Notes: generated by a model from the letters alone, not told the origin. A DNA stretch of 48,778 nucleotides from Hyphomonadaceae bacterium (GCA_019747815.1 JAIEQJ010000083.1:1-48778), one strand, 5' to 3'; numbered from the stretch's first letter, positions 9,348 to 18,941 are shown. Numbers and translations: made by a program.

Positions 9348-9611
9348 TCACGCCTTGGCGGCGGCAGCACCGGACATCAAGGCGCGCACCCGATCCACTA
9401 CCGATCCGACCGTCTTGAAGTCGGCCGCTTCTTCGTTGGCGTTGTAGGGAATCTCAATCCCGAAGCTATCTTCGATGTCGAAGACGATCATCGCCAGGTC
9501 GAGAGACTCAATTTTGAGATCGGTCAGCGCGGTGTTGAGCCCGATGTCGTCACGGGGCTCTTTCATGTGCTTCTTCAGAATGTCGATGATCTTGGTGGCT
9601 ACTTCGTCCAT
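9348..9611 (-). CDS. Acyl carrier protein (specialised, paired with KAS)
   Basis: An 87-residue acyl carrier protein. The phosphopantetheine site is Ser36 in KIESLDLAMIVFDIEDSFG; the usual Asp-Ser-Leu reads Glu-Ser-Leu here. The acidic helix II pattern is retained. It differs from the housekeeping AcpP type (normally GADSLDTVELVM), suggesting a dedicated partner for the KAS encoded immediately downstream. A GGGAG-like box precedes the ATG. Compared with AcpXL or NodF it shares only general features, so I give no gene symbol. Confidence 0.93.
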   Translation of the reverse strand: MDEVATKIIDILKKHMKEPRDDIGLNTALTDLKIESLDLAMIVFDIEDSFGIEIPYNANEEAADFKTVGSVVDRVRALMSGAAAAKA

Positions 9612-9918
9612 CTCGCTCTCCCACCGTGCCCTAGACCGGGCATGTCGGGACCTTGTTGGTTAATTTGGTGTTTGCTCAATCCAGGCGCGCCCGGAAGGTT
9701 CGCTGAGGCGTCCACATATACGCAAAAGGCTCAATAGTCTAGCGGATGCAAAGTACGGCTGGAGACGGCAAAATTCAGGCCCGATATGCCGGTGGATTGG
9801 GGGAGCGATCTGGCCAGGGGTCAAAAAAGCGTGTTCAATGCACCGCCGGAGCCGCAGGGCTCGATCAAGACCAGGGGTTTGGGGAGACACCTACTCTAGA
9901 CCCAGGAGGAGGCCCACA
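9612..9918. promoter_or_regulatory. Divergent intergenic region between ACP and acyl-CoA ligase
   Basis: A 307-base gap between divergent genes, less GC-rich than its surroundings around 9660–9780. It must hold promoters in both directions, but I cannot assign convincing -35/-10 pairs. No copy of the fadE palindrome is present. No small gene is supported. Confidence 0.45.
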
Positions 9919-11646
9919 ATGACTTCAGCGCTGCAGGCCCCCGCCGGAGCGCGGGAGGCGGCATCCTACCAATGGCTGCGCAAATATCCGAAAGATGTCG
10001 ATTGGTTCCAGCAGTTTAGGCCGCTGCCGCTAGGACAGCTGCTCGACACGGCCGTGGCCACACACGGGGGCCGGACCTGCACCAACTTCCTCGGCAGGAA
10101 GCTCTCGTATGCCGAGATCGGACAACTCGTCGACCGTACTGCCGCCGGCCTGCAAAAGCTCGGTGTGAAAAGGGGCACCAAGGTCGGTCTGCTCATGCCA
10201 AATTGCCCAACGTTCATTATCTACTACTTCGCCACCCTCAAAGCCGGTGGAACTGTTGTTAACTACAATCCGCTCTACACCGCCGACGAGCTGACCTTCC
10301 AGGTCAGGGACAGCGAGACGGAGCTGATGGTCACGCTCGACCTGAAGCTCTTGTTCGACAAGGTCGAAGGGCTGATGAAGGCGGGCACGCTCAAGCGGGC
10401 CATTGTCGCCTCCTTTGCGGCCCTCCTCCCACCGGCAAAATCGGTTCTTTTCAAGCTCTTCAAAGGTCGGGAGCTGGCCCATCCCGCCAAATCGCCAGTG
10501 GCCGCCCGGATTGTTGGGGATGTCGATGTCCTGGCGGATGCCGATAGCTTCCAGAGGCCGGCCATCGACGCGCTGAGCGATGTCGCCGTGCTCCAATACA
10601 CCGGCGGCACCACCGGCACGCCCAAGGGGGCCATGCTGACCCATGCCAACATCTCCGTGAACTGCCAGCAGGGCGCCGCCTGGGCAACGAACCTGCACAG
10701 CGGCCAGGAGCGGACGCTCGCAGCCCTGCCGTTCTTTCACGTGTTCGCCATGACCGCGGCCATGAACTTCGCCCTCCAGGAGGGCGCGGAGATTGTCATT
10801 ATGCCGCGCTTCGTGCTGGACGACGCCATGCGGCTCATCGACAAGACGAGACCGACGGTGATGCCCGGCGTGCCGACCATGTTCATCGCCATCCTGAACC
10901 ATCCGAAGCTGAAGAGCCTCGACCTGTCGTCGCTCAAGTACTGTGTCTCGGGTGGGGCACCTTTGCCGGTCGACGTGAAGGAACGGTTCGAGAAGGTCAC
11001 GGGCTGCAAGGTCGTAGAGGGCTACGGCCTCACCGAGGCCTCACCCAGCGTCACCTGCAATCCAGTGGAAGGCCCGGTGAAGAGCGGGTCGATCGGCCAG
11101 CCTCTGCCCGGAACGATCGTCTCGCTGCGCGACCTTGCCGATCCCACACAGGAGGTGCCGCTGGGGGAAAAGGGCGAGATCTGCGTCAAAGGCCCACAGG
11201 TCATGAAGGGATACTGGAAACGGCCCGAGGAGACGGCCGATCAGTTCGTTGGCGATTTCCTGCGCACCGGCGATGTTGGTATCATGGACGAGGAAGGGTT
11301 CATTTTCATCGTCGACCGCATCAAGGATCTCATCATCTGCTCCGGCTACAATGTATATCCGCGCCGAATCGAGGAGGCGATCTACGAGTACCCGGCCGTC
11401 GAGGAGGTGACCGTGATCGGCATCAAGGACCCCTACCGCGGAGAGGCGCCCAAGGCTTTCATCAAGCTCAAGGCCGGCATGACGGTAACCGAGGCGGATA
11501 TTCGCAACCACCTCGAGGCCAAGCTCTCCAAGATCGAGATGCCGGCGCAAATCGAGTTCCGCGATGCGCTTCCCAAGACGATGATCGGCAAGCTCTCCAA
11601 GAAGGAACTGAAGGCAGAAGAGGAGGCGCGGCGTAAGGCCAATTGA
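9919..11646 (+). CDS. Long-chain fatty acid--CoA ligase (AMP-binding)
   Basis: Activates fatty acids to acyl-CoA through an acyl-adenylate. I chose ATG 9919, which follows a strong AGGAGG box, giving 575 residues. Adenylation motifs in order are LQYTGGTTGTPKGAMLTH (phosphate loop), FFHVFAM, GYGLTEASP, the hinge region RTGDVGIMDEEGFIFIVDR and the C-terminal Lys motif PKTMIGKLSKKEL. It is the most FadD-like gene in the window and is followed at once by a MerR regulator. With the fadE/fadJ/thiolase genes 1.3–7 kb away it supplies the entry step of beta-oxidation. Chain-length preference is unknown. Confidence 0.93.
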   Translation: MTSALQAPAGAREAASYQWLRKYPKDVDWFQQFRPLPLGQLLDTAVATHGGRTCTNFLGRKLSYAEIGQLVDRTAAGLQKLGVKRGTKVGLLMPNCPTFIIYYFATLKAGGTVVNYNPLYTADELTFQVRDSETELMVTLDLKLLFDKVEGLMKAGTLKRAIVASFAALLPPAKSVLFKLFKGRELAHPAKSPVAARIVGDVDVLADADSFQRPAIDALSDVAVLQYTGGTTGTPKGAMLTHANISVNCQQGAAWATNLHSGQERTLAALPFFHVFAMTAAMNFALQEGAEIVIMPRFVLDDAMRLIDKTRPTVMPGVPTMFIAILNHPKLKSLDLSSLKYCVSGGAPLPVDVKERFEKVTGCKVVEGYGLTEASPSVTCNPVEGPVKSGSIGQPLPGTIVSLRDLADPTQEVPLGEKGEICVKGPQVMKGYWKRPEETADQFVGDFLRTGDVGIMDEEGFIFIVDRIKDLIICSGYNVYPRRIEEAIYEYPAVEEVTVIGIKDPYRGEAPKAFIKLKAGMTVTEADIRNHLEAKLSKIEMPAQIEFRDALPKTMIGKLSKKELKAEEEARRKAN

Positions 11647-11670
11647 GCCGCGCCGCAACACAAGCAGGTC

Positions 11671-12096
11671 ATGCATTTGTCTGCAGTCATCGATGAGAGC
11701 AGTCGCCTCTACACCATCGGCGAGCTAGCCGGTGAGTTCAGCGTCACGACCAGAACCATTCGCTTCTACGAGTCGAAGGGCCTGATCTCGCCGGCCCGGC
11801 GAGGCGTGGCGCGCGCATACTCGCGTCGCGATCGGGCGCGGCTGAAGCTGATCTTGCGTGGCAAGAACCTCGGCTTCAGCCTGGAAGAGATCGCGGAGTA
11901 TCTGAAGCTCTATGACGCCGATCCGGCACAGATCGCGCAAACGCAAATGCTGCTGAGCGGCGTGGAGCGCACGATCGAAGACCTGCAATTGAAGCGTGCC
12001 GATCTTGATCGTACTCTCAGGGAGTTGAGAGACATCCGCGCCCAATGCGCGGAGCATCTGAGGAAGAAGGGCGGCGGCAGGCCGAGCTGCGACTGA
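11671..12096 (+). CDS. MerR-family regulator of lipid or branched-chain acyl catabolism (LiuR-like)
   Basis: A 141-residue MerR protein. The N-terminal winged helix starts LYTIGELAGEFSVTTRTIRF and continues YESKGLISPARRG; a long coiled coil follows (residues 85–125, leucine- and arginine-rich). There is no cysteine cluster typical of metal sensors. MerR proteins of the LiuR type regulate leucine/isovalerate and fatty-acid degradation genes in proteobacteria. It sits 24 bases after the acyl-CoA ligase, in one transcript. Its likely operator is the perfect palindrome at 18923–18944 before fadE; this link is inference. Confidence 0.85.
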   Translation: MHLSAVIDESSRLYTIGELAGEFSVTTRTIRFYESKGLISPARRGVARAYSRRDRARLKLILRGKNLGFSLEEIAEYLKLYDADPAQIAQTQMLLSGVERTIEDLQLKRADLDRTLRELRDIRAQCAEHLRKKGGGRPSCD

Positions 12097-12160
12097 GCCG
12101 CAACAAACTTTCCCCGCGCCGCAGCTTGCGCCACAGGCCCATCAGCCGCGAAGACCTCAT

Positions 12161-12937
12161 ATGAAGCTTTGGATCCTGTCGGATTTGCACGTCGACGCGA
12201 ACCGGCGTTTTCCCTTCGAGTTGCCGATACCGCGCCCTGCGCATGACATCGTGGTCATTGCCGGCGACATCTGCCAGGGCCTGGCCGAAGGCGTGCGCTT
12301 CATCGCGAGCGAGAAGCTGAATGCCAAGCCGGTCGTGTACGTCGGCGGCAATCACGAGTTCTATGGGCACAACCGCCATGCCGAGCTCGCCGAGGGGCGA
12401 GCCGAGGCGGCCCGGCATCCAAACATCCACGTGCTGGAGCGCGACCGCATTTCGATCGGCGGCGTTGCATTTCTGGGCTGCACGCTGTGGACCGACTACC
12501 GGTATGCCGGCGCGCGCGAGCAGGTGCGCGCCATGCATTGGGCAGCGCGACGGATCAGCGACCATCGCCTGATTGCAGACGGCAAGGGCGCATGGTCGCC
12601 GGAGCGGGCGCTTGCGGAGCACCTGGGCTCCCGCGCCTGGCTCGCCGAGCAGCTTGCGCGGGACACCGGGCGCAGGCCAATCGTTGTCACGCATCACGCG
12701 CCAAGCCGCCAGAGCGTGCAGCCCCGCTACCGGGACGACCTGCTTACGGCGGCGTTTGCCAGCGATCTCGACGACCTCGTGACGCGTGCCACGCTGTGGG
12801 TGCACGGGCATCTCCACGCGCCCGTCGACTATCGCCTGGGCGGTTGCCGCGTGGTGGCCAACCCGCGCGGCTACGTGAGCATCCGCGAGGGCCGGGATTT
12901 CAATCCGTCCCTCGTCGTCACGGCAGGCGCCGGCTAG
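12161..12937 (+). CDS. Metallophosphoesterase
   Basis: A 258-residue calcineurin-like phosphoesterase. Metal ligand motifs are in order: the N-terminal LSDLHVDANRRF, then IAGDICQG, GGNHEFYGH, VVTHHAPS and WVHGHLHAPVDYRLG. The substrate (nucleotide, lipid headgroup or other phosphoester) cannot be told. There is no signal peptide or membrane segment. The gene follows the MerR regulator by 64 bases and converges on the thiolase gene; the two stop codons lie in one CTAG at 12934–12937. Confidence 0.88.
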   Translation: MKLWILSDLHVDANRRFPFELPIPRPAHDIVVIAGDICQGLAEGVRFIASEKLNAKPVVYVGGNHEFYGHNRHAELAEGRAEAARHPNIHVLERDRISIGGVAFLGCTLWTDYRYAGAREQVRAMHWAARRISDHRLIADGKGAWSPERALAEHLGSRAWLAEQLARDTGRRPIVVTHHAPSRQSVQPRYRDDLLTAAFASDLDDLVTRATLWVHGHLHAPVDYRLGGCRVVANPRGYVSIREGRDFNPSLVVTAGAG

Positions 12938-14235
12938 GCCGCCAGCCGCATCTCGGCGGCGTTGGTGCCTTCCAGGATGGCCGCCACGCCCATGCCGCCC
13001 GCGGTGCAGACCGAGATCAGCCCACGGCCGCCGTGCTCGGCGAGCAGCTTGGCAAGATTGCCGAGGATGCGCGCGCCCGTGGCAGCGAACGGATGGCCGA
13101 ACGCGAGGCTCGAGCCTTTGACGTTCAGCTTGGCGCGGTCGATGGCGCCCATCGGCGCATCGCGGCCCAGGAATTTCTTGCAGTAGACGGGGTCCTCCCA
13201 GGCCTTGAGCGTGGCCAGCACCTGGGCTGCGAAGGCTTCGTGAATCTCGTAGAAATCGAAATCCTGCAGCTTGAGACCGGCCCGATCCAGCATCCGCGAA
13301 ACGGCGATCGTCGGCGCCATCAGCAGCCCTTCGCCCTCGACGAAGTTGTTGGCCGCGGTCTGGGCATAGGTCAGGTAGGCTTGCACGGGCAAGCCGCGCT
13401 TGGCCGCCCATTCCTCCGAGGCGAGCAGAACAGCGGCAGCGCCATCCGTGAGCGGCGTGGAATTCGCGGCGGTCAGCGTGCCCCGCTCCTTGTCGAACGC
13501 CGGCTTCAAAGAGGCCATCTTCTCGAGGCTGATGTCCTCGCGCAGATTGTTATCGCGGAACACGCCGGCGAACGGCACGACGAGATCGTCCATGTAGCCG
13601 GAGCGATACGCCTCCGCGGCCTTATGATGGCTCTCGTAGGCGAGCTGATCCTGCTCCACTCTGCCGATCTTCCACTCCTGCGCCATCAACTCGGTGTGCT
13701 GGCCCATGGACAGCCCCGTACGGGGCTCGCTCACCGAGGGCGGTTGCGGCGCCAGTTCGGCCGGCGAGAAGCCCTTGAAGGCCTTGAGGCGATCGCCCAT
13801 CGACTTGGCATTCTGTGCCTCGACGAGCCGATGTGCGAACTTCGGCTTGAACACGATGGGCGCATCCGAGGTGGTATCGGCGCCCATGGCGATGCCGCTC
13901 TCGCTCTCTCCGGTGGCGATCTTTGCCGCAATCGACATGGCGGCCTGCAGGCTGGTGCCGCAGGCCTGCTGCATGGTTGTGCCGGGCGTGCTGTGCGCCA
14001 GCTTGGTGCCGAGCGCTGCCTCGCGCGCCAGGTTCCAGTCCTTGGAATGCGACACGACGGCACCACCCACCACTTCGTCGATATGCACGCCGGCGAGCTT
14101 GTACTTGTCGACCAGGCCGTTCAGCACGCCCACCAGCATGTCGAGATTGGATTGATCGGCATAGAGCGTATTGGATCGGCAGAAGGGAATGCGCACGCCG
14201 CCGATCACCGCGACGCGCCGAAGGGTCTGGCTCAT
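12934..14235 (-). CDS. Acetyl-CoA C-acyltransferase (thiolase, FadI/FadA type)
   Basis: Cleaves 3-ketoacyl-CoA to acetyl-CoA and a shortened acyl-CoA, the last step of a beta-oxidation cycle. ATG 14235 follows a GGAG box and gives 433 residues. Catalytic residues are the nucleophile Cys92 in MQQACGTSLQAAM, the His in EIHEAFAAQ and the C-terminal Cys in CTAGGMGVAAILEG. It is the third gene of the minus-strand set fadE–fadJ–thiolase. The 91-base gap to fadJ still fits one operon. The length (433) is nearer FadI than FadA (about 390). Confidence 0.93.
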   Translation of the reverse strand: MSQTLRRVAVIGGVRIPFCRSNTLYADQSNLDMLVGVLNGLVDKYKLAGVHIDEVVGGAVVSHSKDWNLAREAALGTKLAHSTPGTTMQQACGTSLQAAMSIAAKIATGESESGIAMGADTTSDAPIVFKPKFAHRLVEAQNAKSMGDRLKAFKGFSPAELAPQPPSVSEPRTGLSMGQHTELMAQEWKIGRVEQDQLAYESHHKAAEAYRSGYMDDLVVPFAGVFRDNNLREDISLEKMASLKPAFDKERGTLTAANSTPLTDGAAAVLLASEEWAAKRGLPVQAYLTYAQTAANNFVEGEGLLMAPTIAVSRMLDRAGLKLQDFDFYEIHEAFAAQVLATLKAWEDPVYCKKFLGRDAPMGAIDRAKLNVKGSSLAFGHPFAATGARILGNLAKLLAEHGGRGLISVCTAGGMGVAAILEGTNAAEMRLAA

Positions 14236-14326
14236 GAGAGGCTCCGTAGCTGGGGCCGAACCCGCCAGGTTCGACGCCTTATGAAATCCGCATTCAACAG
14301 GTGCCGGACACCAACGGGTGCAACGG

Positions 14327-16333
14327 CTATTCGGCCGCAGACCTGTGCAGCACCTCGACGTTCGACCTCGGCTCGTTCGCCAGGTAATGCAGCGGACCGC
14401 CGCGGAAGGGCGCAAAGCCGGTGCCGAAGATCACACCCGCATCGACCAGATCGGCGCTTTCCACGATACGCTCGTCGCGCACACGCTCGCCCTCGCGGAT
14501 CAGTGGCGCGACCAGCTCGCGGCCCAAGCGATCAAGCTCGCCCTTGTCCCAGAGCGCTTGGGGCTGCGCCTTCTGCGCCTTGCCGTCCTTCCAGACGTAG
14601 AAGCCTTCACCCGACTTCTTGCCGAGCTTGCCGGCCGCCACCATCTGGTCGAGCTTGGAGCCGCCGGCGGGTGCCATCTTGAGAATGTTGCCGACGCTGA
14701 CACACACGTCGAGCCCGACCGTGTCCGCCAGTTCCACTGGCCCCATTGGCATGCCGAACGCGCGCGCGGCCTCGTCGATCTTCTCCTTGGGCTCGCCGCG
14801 CTCGACGCGCTGCAGGGCCGCCATCATGTAAGGGCCCAGCACGCGATTGACGAGGAAGCCGGGACTGCTCTTCACGATCAGCGGGAACTTGTCGATGGCC
14901 GTGACGAAGGCACAGCCCTTCTCGATCTCCTCGTTGCGGCTCCTCTCGCCCTTGATGACCTCAACGAGGGGCATCTGAGCGACGGGATTGAAGAAGTGGA
15001 TGCCGATGAGGCGTCCGGGATCGACCAGCGGCGCAGCAATATCCTCGATCATGATGGAGGACGTGTTGGTGGCCATGACCGCCCCGGGCTTGAGCTTGTC
15101 CTCGATCGACTTGAACAGGGTCTGCTTGACCTCGAGCCGTTCCACGACCGCCTCGATGACAACATCGGCGCGCGGGATGTGCTCGCCCTTGGGGTCGGCG
15201 ATCAGGCGAGCCGCAGCTGCCGCACGCAAGGCCTTGGTCTTGAACTTGCGTGCGAACAGCTTCTTCTGCGCAGCGATGCCTTTGGCGATCTGCTCCGCGC
15301 TCACATCCTGCAGGGACACCTCCATGCCGGAGGCAACGCACCAGCCGGCAATGTCGGCTCCCATGACGCCTGCGCCGATCACGTGCACGCGCAGGGGCTT
15401 GAAGTTGAGGTTCTTCGGTGCCTGAGCCTTCAGCATCTCCGACAGCTTGAACACGCGCCGCAGATTGCGCGAGGTGTCGCCCACCATGAGCGGCGCGAAG
15501 GCGCGTGTCTCCGCGCCCTTCATGCCTTCCAGGTTGCCGGCGTGCGTCTCGAACAGATCGATGAGACGGAAGGGCGCCGGGTAGTGCTCCTTGCGTACCT
15601 TCTTGGCGGTCTCCGTGCGCAGCTTGTTGGCCAGCCATCCGCGCGCCGGCCACTGGCGCGCCAGATCCTTCCAAAGCGGCGCGGGCTTGGATTTGCGCTT
15701 GCGCTCGACCGCCTTGCGGGCCGCCCAACGCAGATTGAGCGCGCTGGGAACCAGCTCGTCGACGAGCCCCATGCCGCGCGCAGCACCGGCGCGGACCATC
15801 GAGCCCGTCAGCATCATCGGCATGGCAGCCAACGCGCCCGCCTGCCGGATGGAGCGCGCGGTGCCGTTGAAACCGGGGAAGATGCCGAGCCGCACTTCGG
15901 GAAAGCCGAGCCGGGTGCCCTCGTCGCGGGTGGCGATGCGCCAGTGGCAGGCCAGCGCCAGCTCGAGCCCGCCGCCGAGGCAGAAGCCATTGATGCAGCA
16001 CACGACCGGGATCGGCAGCCGCTCGATGCGATCGAGATAGGCGTTGACCAGGGTGACGTTGTCGATCACCTCGCGCTCCGTCGGCAGTTGCTCGAACTCG
16101 CGCACGTCGGCGCCGACGATGAAGCCCTTCTCCTTGCCGGAAATGAAAACGAGGCCGCGGATGGACTTGTCGCGCGCGCCCTGCTCGGCCCGCTCGACGA
16201 TGGCGCCGAGCTCCTCGAGCGCACGCCGCCCGAGCGAGTTCTGGCTCTCGCCCTCGCGGTCGAACACGGCCCAGGCAATGCCTTGCAAGTCGATGGAGAA
16301 ACGCCAATCACGCAGTGCGTTGATGTCGGTCAT
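14327..16333 (-). CDS. Bifunctional enoyl-CoA hydratase / 3-hydroxyacyl-CoA dehydrogenase (FadJ-like)
   Basis: Performs the hydration and NAD-dependent oxidation steps of beta-oxidation. The N-terminal crotonase domain (about residues 1–190) carries GADVREF, the catalytic-region segment CLGGGLELALACHWRI and FPEVRLGIFPGFNGT. The central Rossmann fold begins VHVIGAGVMGADIAGWC (about residue 315), followed by NTSSIMIEDIA and GIHFFNPVAQMPLVEVIKG. A C-terminal HCDH domain repeat completes the 668 residues, slightly shorter than E. coli FadJ (714). It lies 12 bases from the fadE stop and is almost certainly co-transcribed. Confidence 0.93.
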   Translation of the reverse strand: MTDINALRDWRFSIDLQGIAWAVFDREGESQNSLGRRALEELGAIVERAEQGARDKSIRGLVFISGKEKGFIVGADVREFEQLPTEREVIDNVTLVNAYLDRIERLPIPVVCCINGFCLGGGLELALACHWRIATRDEGTRLGFPEVRLGIFPGFNGTARSIRQAGALAAMPMMLTGSMVRAGAARGMGLVDELVPSALNLRWAARKAVERKRKSKPAPLWKDLARQWPARGWLANKLRTETAKKVRKEHYPAPFRLIDLFETHAGNLEGMKGAETRAFAPLMVGDTSRNLRRVFKLSEMLKAQAPKNLNFKPLRVHVIGAGVMGADIAGWCVASGMEVSLQDVSAEQIAKGIAAQKKLFARKFKTKALRAAAAARLIADPKGEHIPRADVVIEAVVERLEVKQTLFKSIEDKLKPGAVMATNTSSIMIEDIAAPLVDPGRLIGIHFFNPVAQMPLVEVIKGERSRNEEIEKGCAFVTAIDKFPLIVKSSPGFLVNRVLGPYMMAALQRVERGEPKEKIDEAARAFGMPMGPVELADTVGLDVCVSVGNILKMAPAGGSKLDQMVAAGKLGKKSGEGFYVWKDGKAQKAQPQALWDKGELDRLGRELVAPLIREGERVRDERIVESADLVDAGVIFGTGFAPFRGGPLHYLANEPRSNVEVLHRSAAE

Positions 16334-16345
16334 GATACGCCAATC

Positions 16346-18847
16346 CTATTCCGCGGCGCTCTGCATGGCGCGCGCATTGTGACCCGGCGTCATGTAGTGC
16401 GGCCGAACCTCGGCCGGGTCGAAGTGATCGACGGCGATGACGCGGGCCGTCAGGTCCTCCACCTCGCGCAGCAGGGCGGATTCCTCGGCCGTGATGATAC
16501 CGAGCCTCGCCGCATCACCGATCCAGTCGGTGCCGTGCACGCGGCGCACCTGGCCGGCCCGCACCGCGCGATCGAGCTTCTTCTCGGCGACCTCAGCCGC
16601 CACCGCCTTGGCGAACGCCACCTCGAGCAGGCCCGTGGGATCATTGGGATTCTGCGAGACGTAGATGAAGCGCGTCAGGCGATCGCGCACCTCGCCCGGC
16701 GCCAGCACCAGCTCGACGCACTTGTGGCCCAGCCAGTCGGGCGCCGGCTTGTAGTGGGCACCGAACGGGAATACCACGGCCCGCATCAGCCAGCGCACGG
16801 GTGCGACCGGGAAGTTGTCGATGGTGCCGCGCAGGGCCTCCTGGAAGCGGAACAGCGCATTGCGTGCGGCCAGCGCCACGATGTAGCGGTCATTCGCGGG
16901 CTTGCCGTCGTCCTCATAGCGCTTCAGCGTGCAGGAGAGCAGATAGAGCTCCGAGAGCGCATCTGCGAGCCGGCCGGTGATCTTCTGTTTCGTCTTGAGG
17001 CCACCCCCCAGCACCGCCACCGTCAGATCGGCAACGAAGGCAAAGTTGCGCGAGGCGCGCCACAGCTGGCGATACCACTCCGCCGTGCCGTAGGCCTTCT
17101 CCGGCACATGCCCGAAATAGCCAAACGTGATGTTGTGGAAGAACGCGCCGAAGAGGTTGGACAGCGAGAAGGCCACGTGGCCGGCGAAGGCCTTGTCGAA
17201 CGCGGCAAGCCCGCGCTCTTCATCCACATCCTGACAGGCCTGAATCTCCTTGTAGAGGTAGGGGTGGGAGCGCAGCGCGCCCTGCGCGAAGGTAATGAGC
17301 GAACGCGTGAGAATATTGGCCCCCTCCACCGTGATGCCGACCGGCATCATCTGATAGGCGGACTGCAGATAGTTCGAGGGCCCGTCGCACACGGCCTTGC
17401 CGCCGTGCAGGTCCATGGCGTCGTTGAGCGACCGCCGCAGGCGCTCGGTCGACTGGTACTTCATGATGGCCGAGATCACGGACGGCTTCTCGCCGCGGCT
17501 GACCATGGACGCCGTGACGCCGCGCGCCGCCTCGTTGACATAGGCGTTCTCGACCATGCGCGCGAGCGGCTCCTCGAGCCCTTCCATCTTGCCGATCGGG
17601 AGATCGAACTGCTTGCGGATGCGCGCATAGGCGCTGGTGTTGCGCAGCAGCGACTTGGCGCCGGCCGCCGACGAGGAGGGCAGCGAGATCGAGCGGCCGG
17701 CCGCCAGGCACTCCATCAGCATGCGCCAGCCCTGACCGACCATCTTCTCGCCGCCGATCACCCAGTCGATCGGGATGAACACGTTGTCGCCCCAGTTGGG
17801 GCCGTTCGGAAACGCTGCGCCCGACGGCAGATGGCGGCGACCGATGCTGACGCCGGGATGATTGGCCGGGACCAGCGCCACCGTGATGCCGATGTCCTCG
17901 CCGCGGCCAAGGATGTTCTCAGCATCGATCAGGCGGAACGCCAAGCCGACCAATGTCGCCTGGGGCCCCAGCGTGATGTAGCGCTTCTCCCAGGAGAGGC
18001 GGATGCCGACCACCTCTTTCCCGTCGTGCCGGCCGCGCGTCACATAGCCTACGTCGCGCATGGTGGCGGCATCCGAGCCGGAGGTGGGGCCCGTCAGCGA
18101 GAAGCACGGGACCTCCAGACCCTTGGCAAGGCGCGGCAGGTAATGCTCCTTCTGCTCCGGGGTGCCGTACTTCTCGATCAGCTCTCCCGGCCCCAACGAA
18201 TTGGGCACCATGACGATGGTGCATACATCCGGCGACCGCGACGCGATGCGCCCCAGGATCAGGGACTGGGCCTGGGCGGAAAACCCTAAACCGCCATGCT
18301 CCTTGGAGATCAGCATGCCGAGGAAGCCGTTCTGCTTGGCAAACTCCCAGACCTCCTCGGGGATCTGCTTGTCGTTGTGCCGGATCGTCCAGTCGTTGAC
18401 CAGGCGGCACAGCTCGTTGGTGGGCCCGTTGAGGAAGGCCTTCTCCTCCTCCGTCAGCGTGATCGGCGGAACGGCGCGCAACCTGTCCCAATCGGGCTGG
18501 CCGGAAAACAGCTCGGCGTCGAACCCGATGGTGCCCGCGTCGAGCGCCTCCTGCTCAGTAGCCGAAACGCGAGGCAGAACGCCCTTGATCTTGCGGAACA
18601 ACGGCTGGACCAGCGCCGCACGCCGCAGCGCCGGGACGCAAAGCGCCGCCAGCACGGCAACCAGCACCCAGGCGATGCCGCCCAGAACGCCGGGCTCAAG
18701 CTCGCCCCATTCGCCGTACAGCATCCCCGACTGCCAAATGTAGACAGCCGCCGCCAAGCCCAGCGTCCAGGCCCACAAGGGGGCGCGCCGCATGGCCAGG
18801 ACGAAGACGCCGACAAAGCAGAGGGCGAGGAAGACCAGCTCAGGCAT
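16346..18847 (-). CDS. fadE: Acyl-CoA dehydrogenase (FadE-like)
   Basis: FAD-dependent first oxidation of acyl-CoA. I chose ATG 18847 because AAGGAG lies nine bases before it; upstream in-frame starts have poorer spacing. This gives 833 residues, matching the long FadE class (E. coli 814). Two or three hydrophobic helices occupy residues 1–60, as in E. coli FadE, and anchor it to the membrane. Family segments include LISKEHGGLGFSAQAQSLIL, CFSLTGPTSGSDAATMRD and DLHGGKAVCDGPSNYL. It heads the fadE–fadJ–thiolase operon, and a perfect palindrome 76 bases upstream probably controls it. Confidence 0.93.
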   Translation of the reverse strand: MPELVFLALCFVGVFVLAMRRAPLWAWTLGLAAAVYIWQSGMLYGEWGELEPGVLGGIAWVLVAVLAALCVPALRRAALVQPLFRKIKGVLPRVSATEQEALDAGTIGFDAELFSGQPDWDRLRAVPPITLTEEEKAFLNGPTNELCRLVNDWTIRHNDKQIPEEVWEFAKQNGFLGMLISKEHGGLGFSAQAQSLILGRIASRSPDVCTIVMVPNSLGPGELIEKYGTPEQKEHYLPRLAKGLEVPCFSLTGPTSGSDAATMRDVGYVTRGRHDGKEVVGIRLSWEKRYITLGPQATLVGLAFRLIDAENILGRGEDIGITVALVPANHPGVSIGRRHLPSGAAFPNGPNWGDNVFIPIDWVIGGEKMVGQGWRMLMECLAAGRSISLPSSSAAGAKSLLRNTSAYARIRKQFDLPIGKMEGLEEPLARMVENAYVNEAARGVTASMVSRGEKPSVISAIMKYQSTERLRRSLNDAMDLHGGKAVCDGPSNYLQSAYQMMPVGITVEGANILTRSLITFAQGALRSHPYLYKEIQACQDVDEERGLAAFDKAFAGHVAFSLSNLFGAFFHNITFGYFGHVPEKAYGTAEWYRQLWRASRNFAFVADLTVAVLGGGLKTKQKITGRLADALSELYLLSCTLKRYEDDGKPANDRYIVALAARNALFRFQEALRGTIDNFPVAPVRWLMRAVVFPFGAHYKPAPDWLGHKCVELVLAPGEVRDRLTRFIYVSQNPNDPTGLLEVAFAKAVAAEVAEKKLDRAVRAGQVRRVHGTDWIGDAARLGIITAEESALLREVEDLTARVIAVDHFDPAEVRPHYMTPGHNARAMQSAAE

Positions 18848-18911
18848 GGTTGCCATCTCCTTGCATGGCGCCCGAATCGCGCCATTCGCACAAAGGTAAT
18901 TCAATGCGTTA

Positions 18912-18941
18912 AAAGTATTTTGAAGTTGACGTTTACGTCAA
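18912..18941 (-). promoter_or_regulatory. Putative fadE promoter
   Basis: TTGACG (-35) and TACTTT (-10) are separated by 18 bases on the minus strand, about 65 bases upstream of the fadE start. The -35 half lies inside the perfect palindrome. The longer-than-17 spacer would suit activation by a MerR-type protein that underwinds DNA. The -10 box is weak. Confidence 0.45.

Noticed and set aside
14318-18289. A 1323-codon open frame on the plus strand opposite fadJ and fadE
   Set aside because: It is antisense to two well-supported enzymes, rich in Arg, Gly, His and Asp as expected of a GC-rich shadow frame, and has no recognisable domain.
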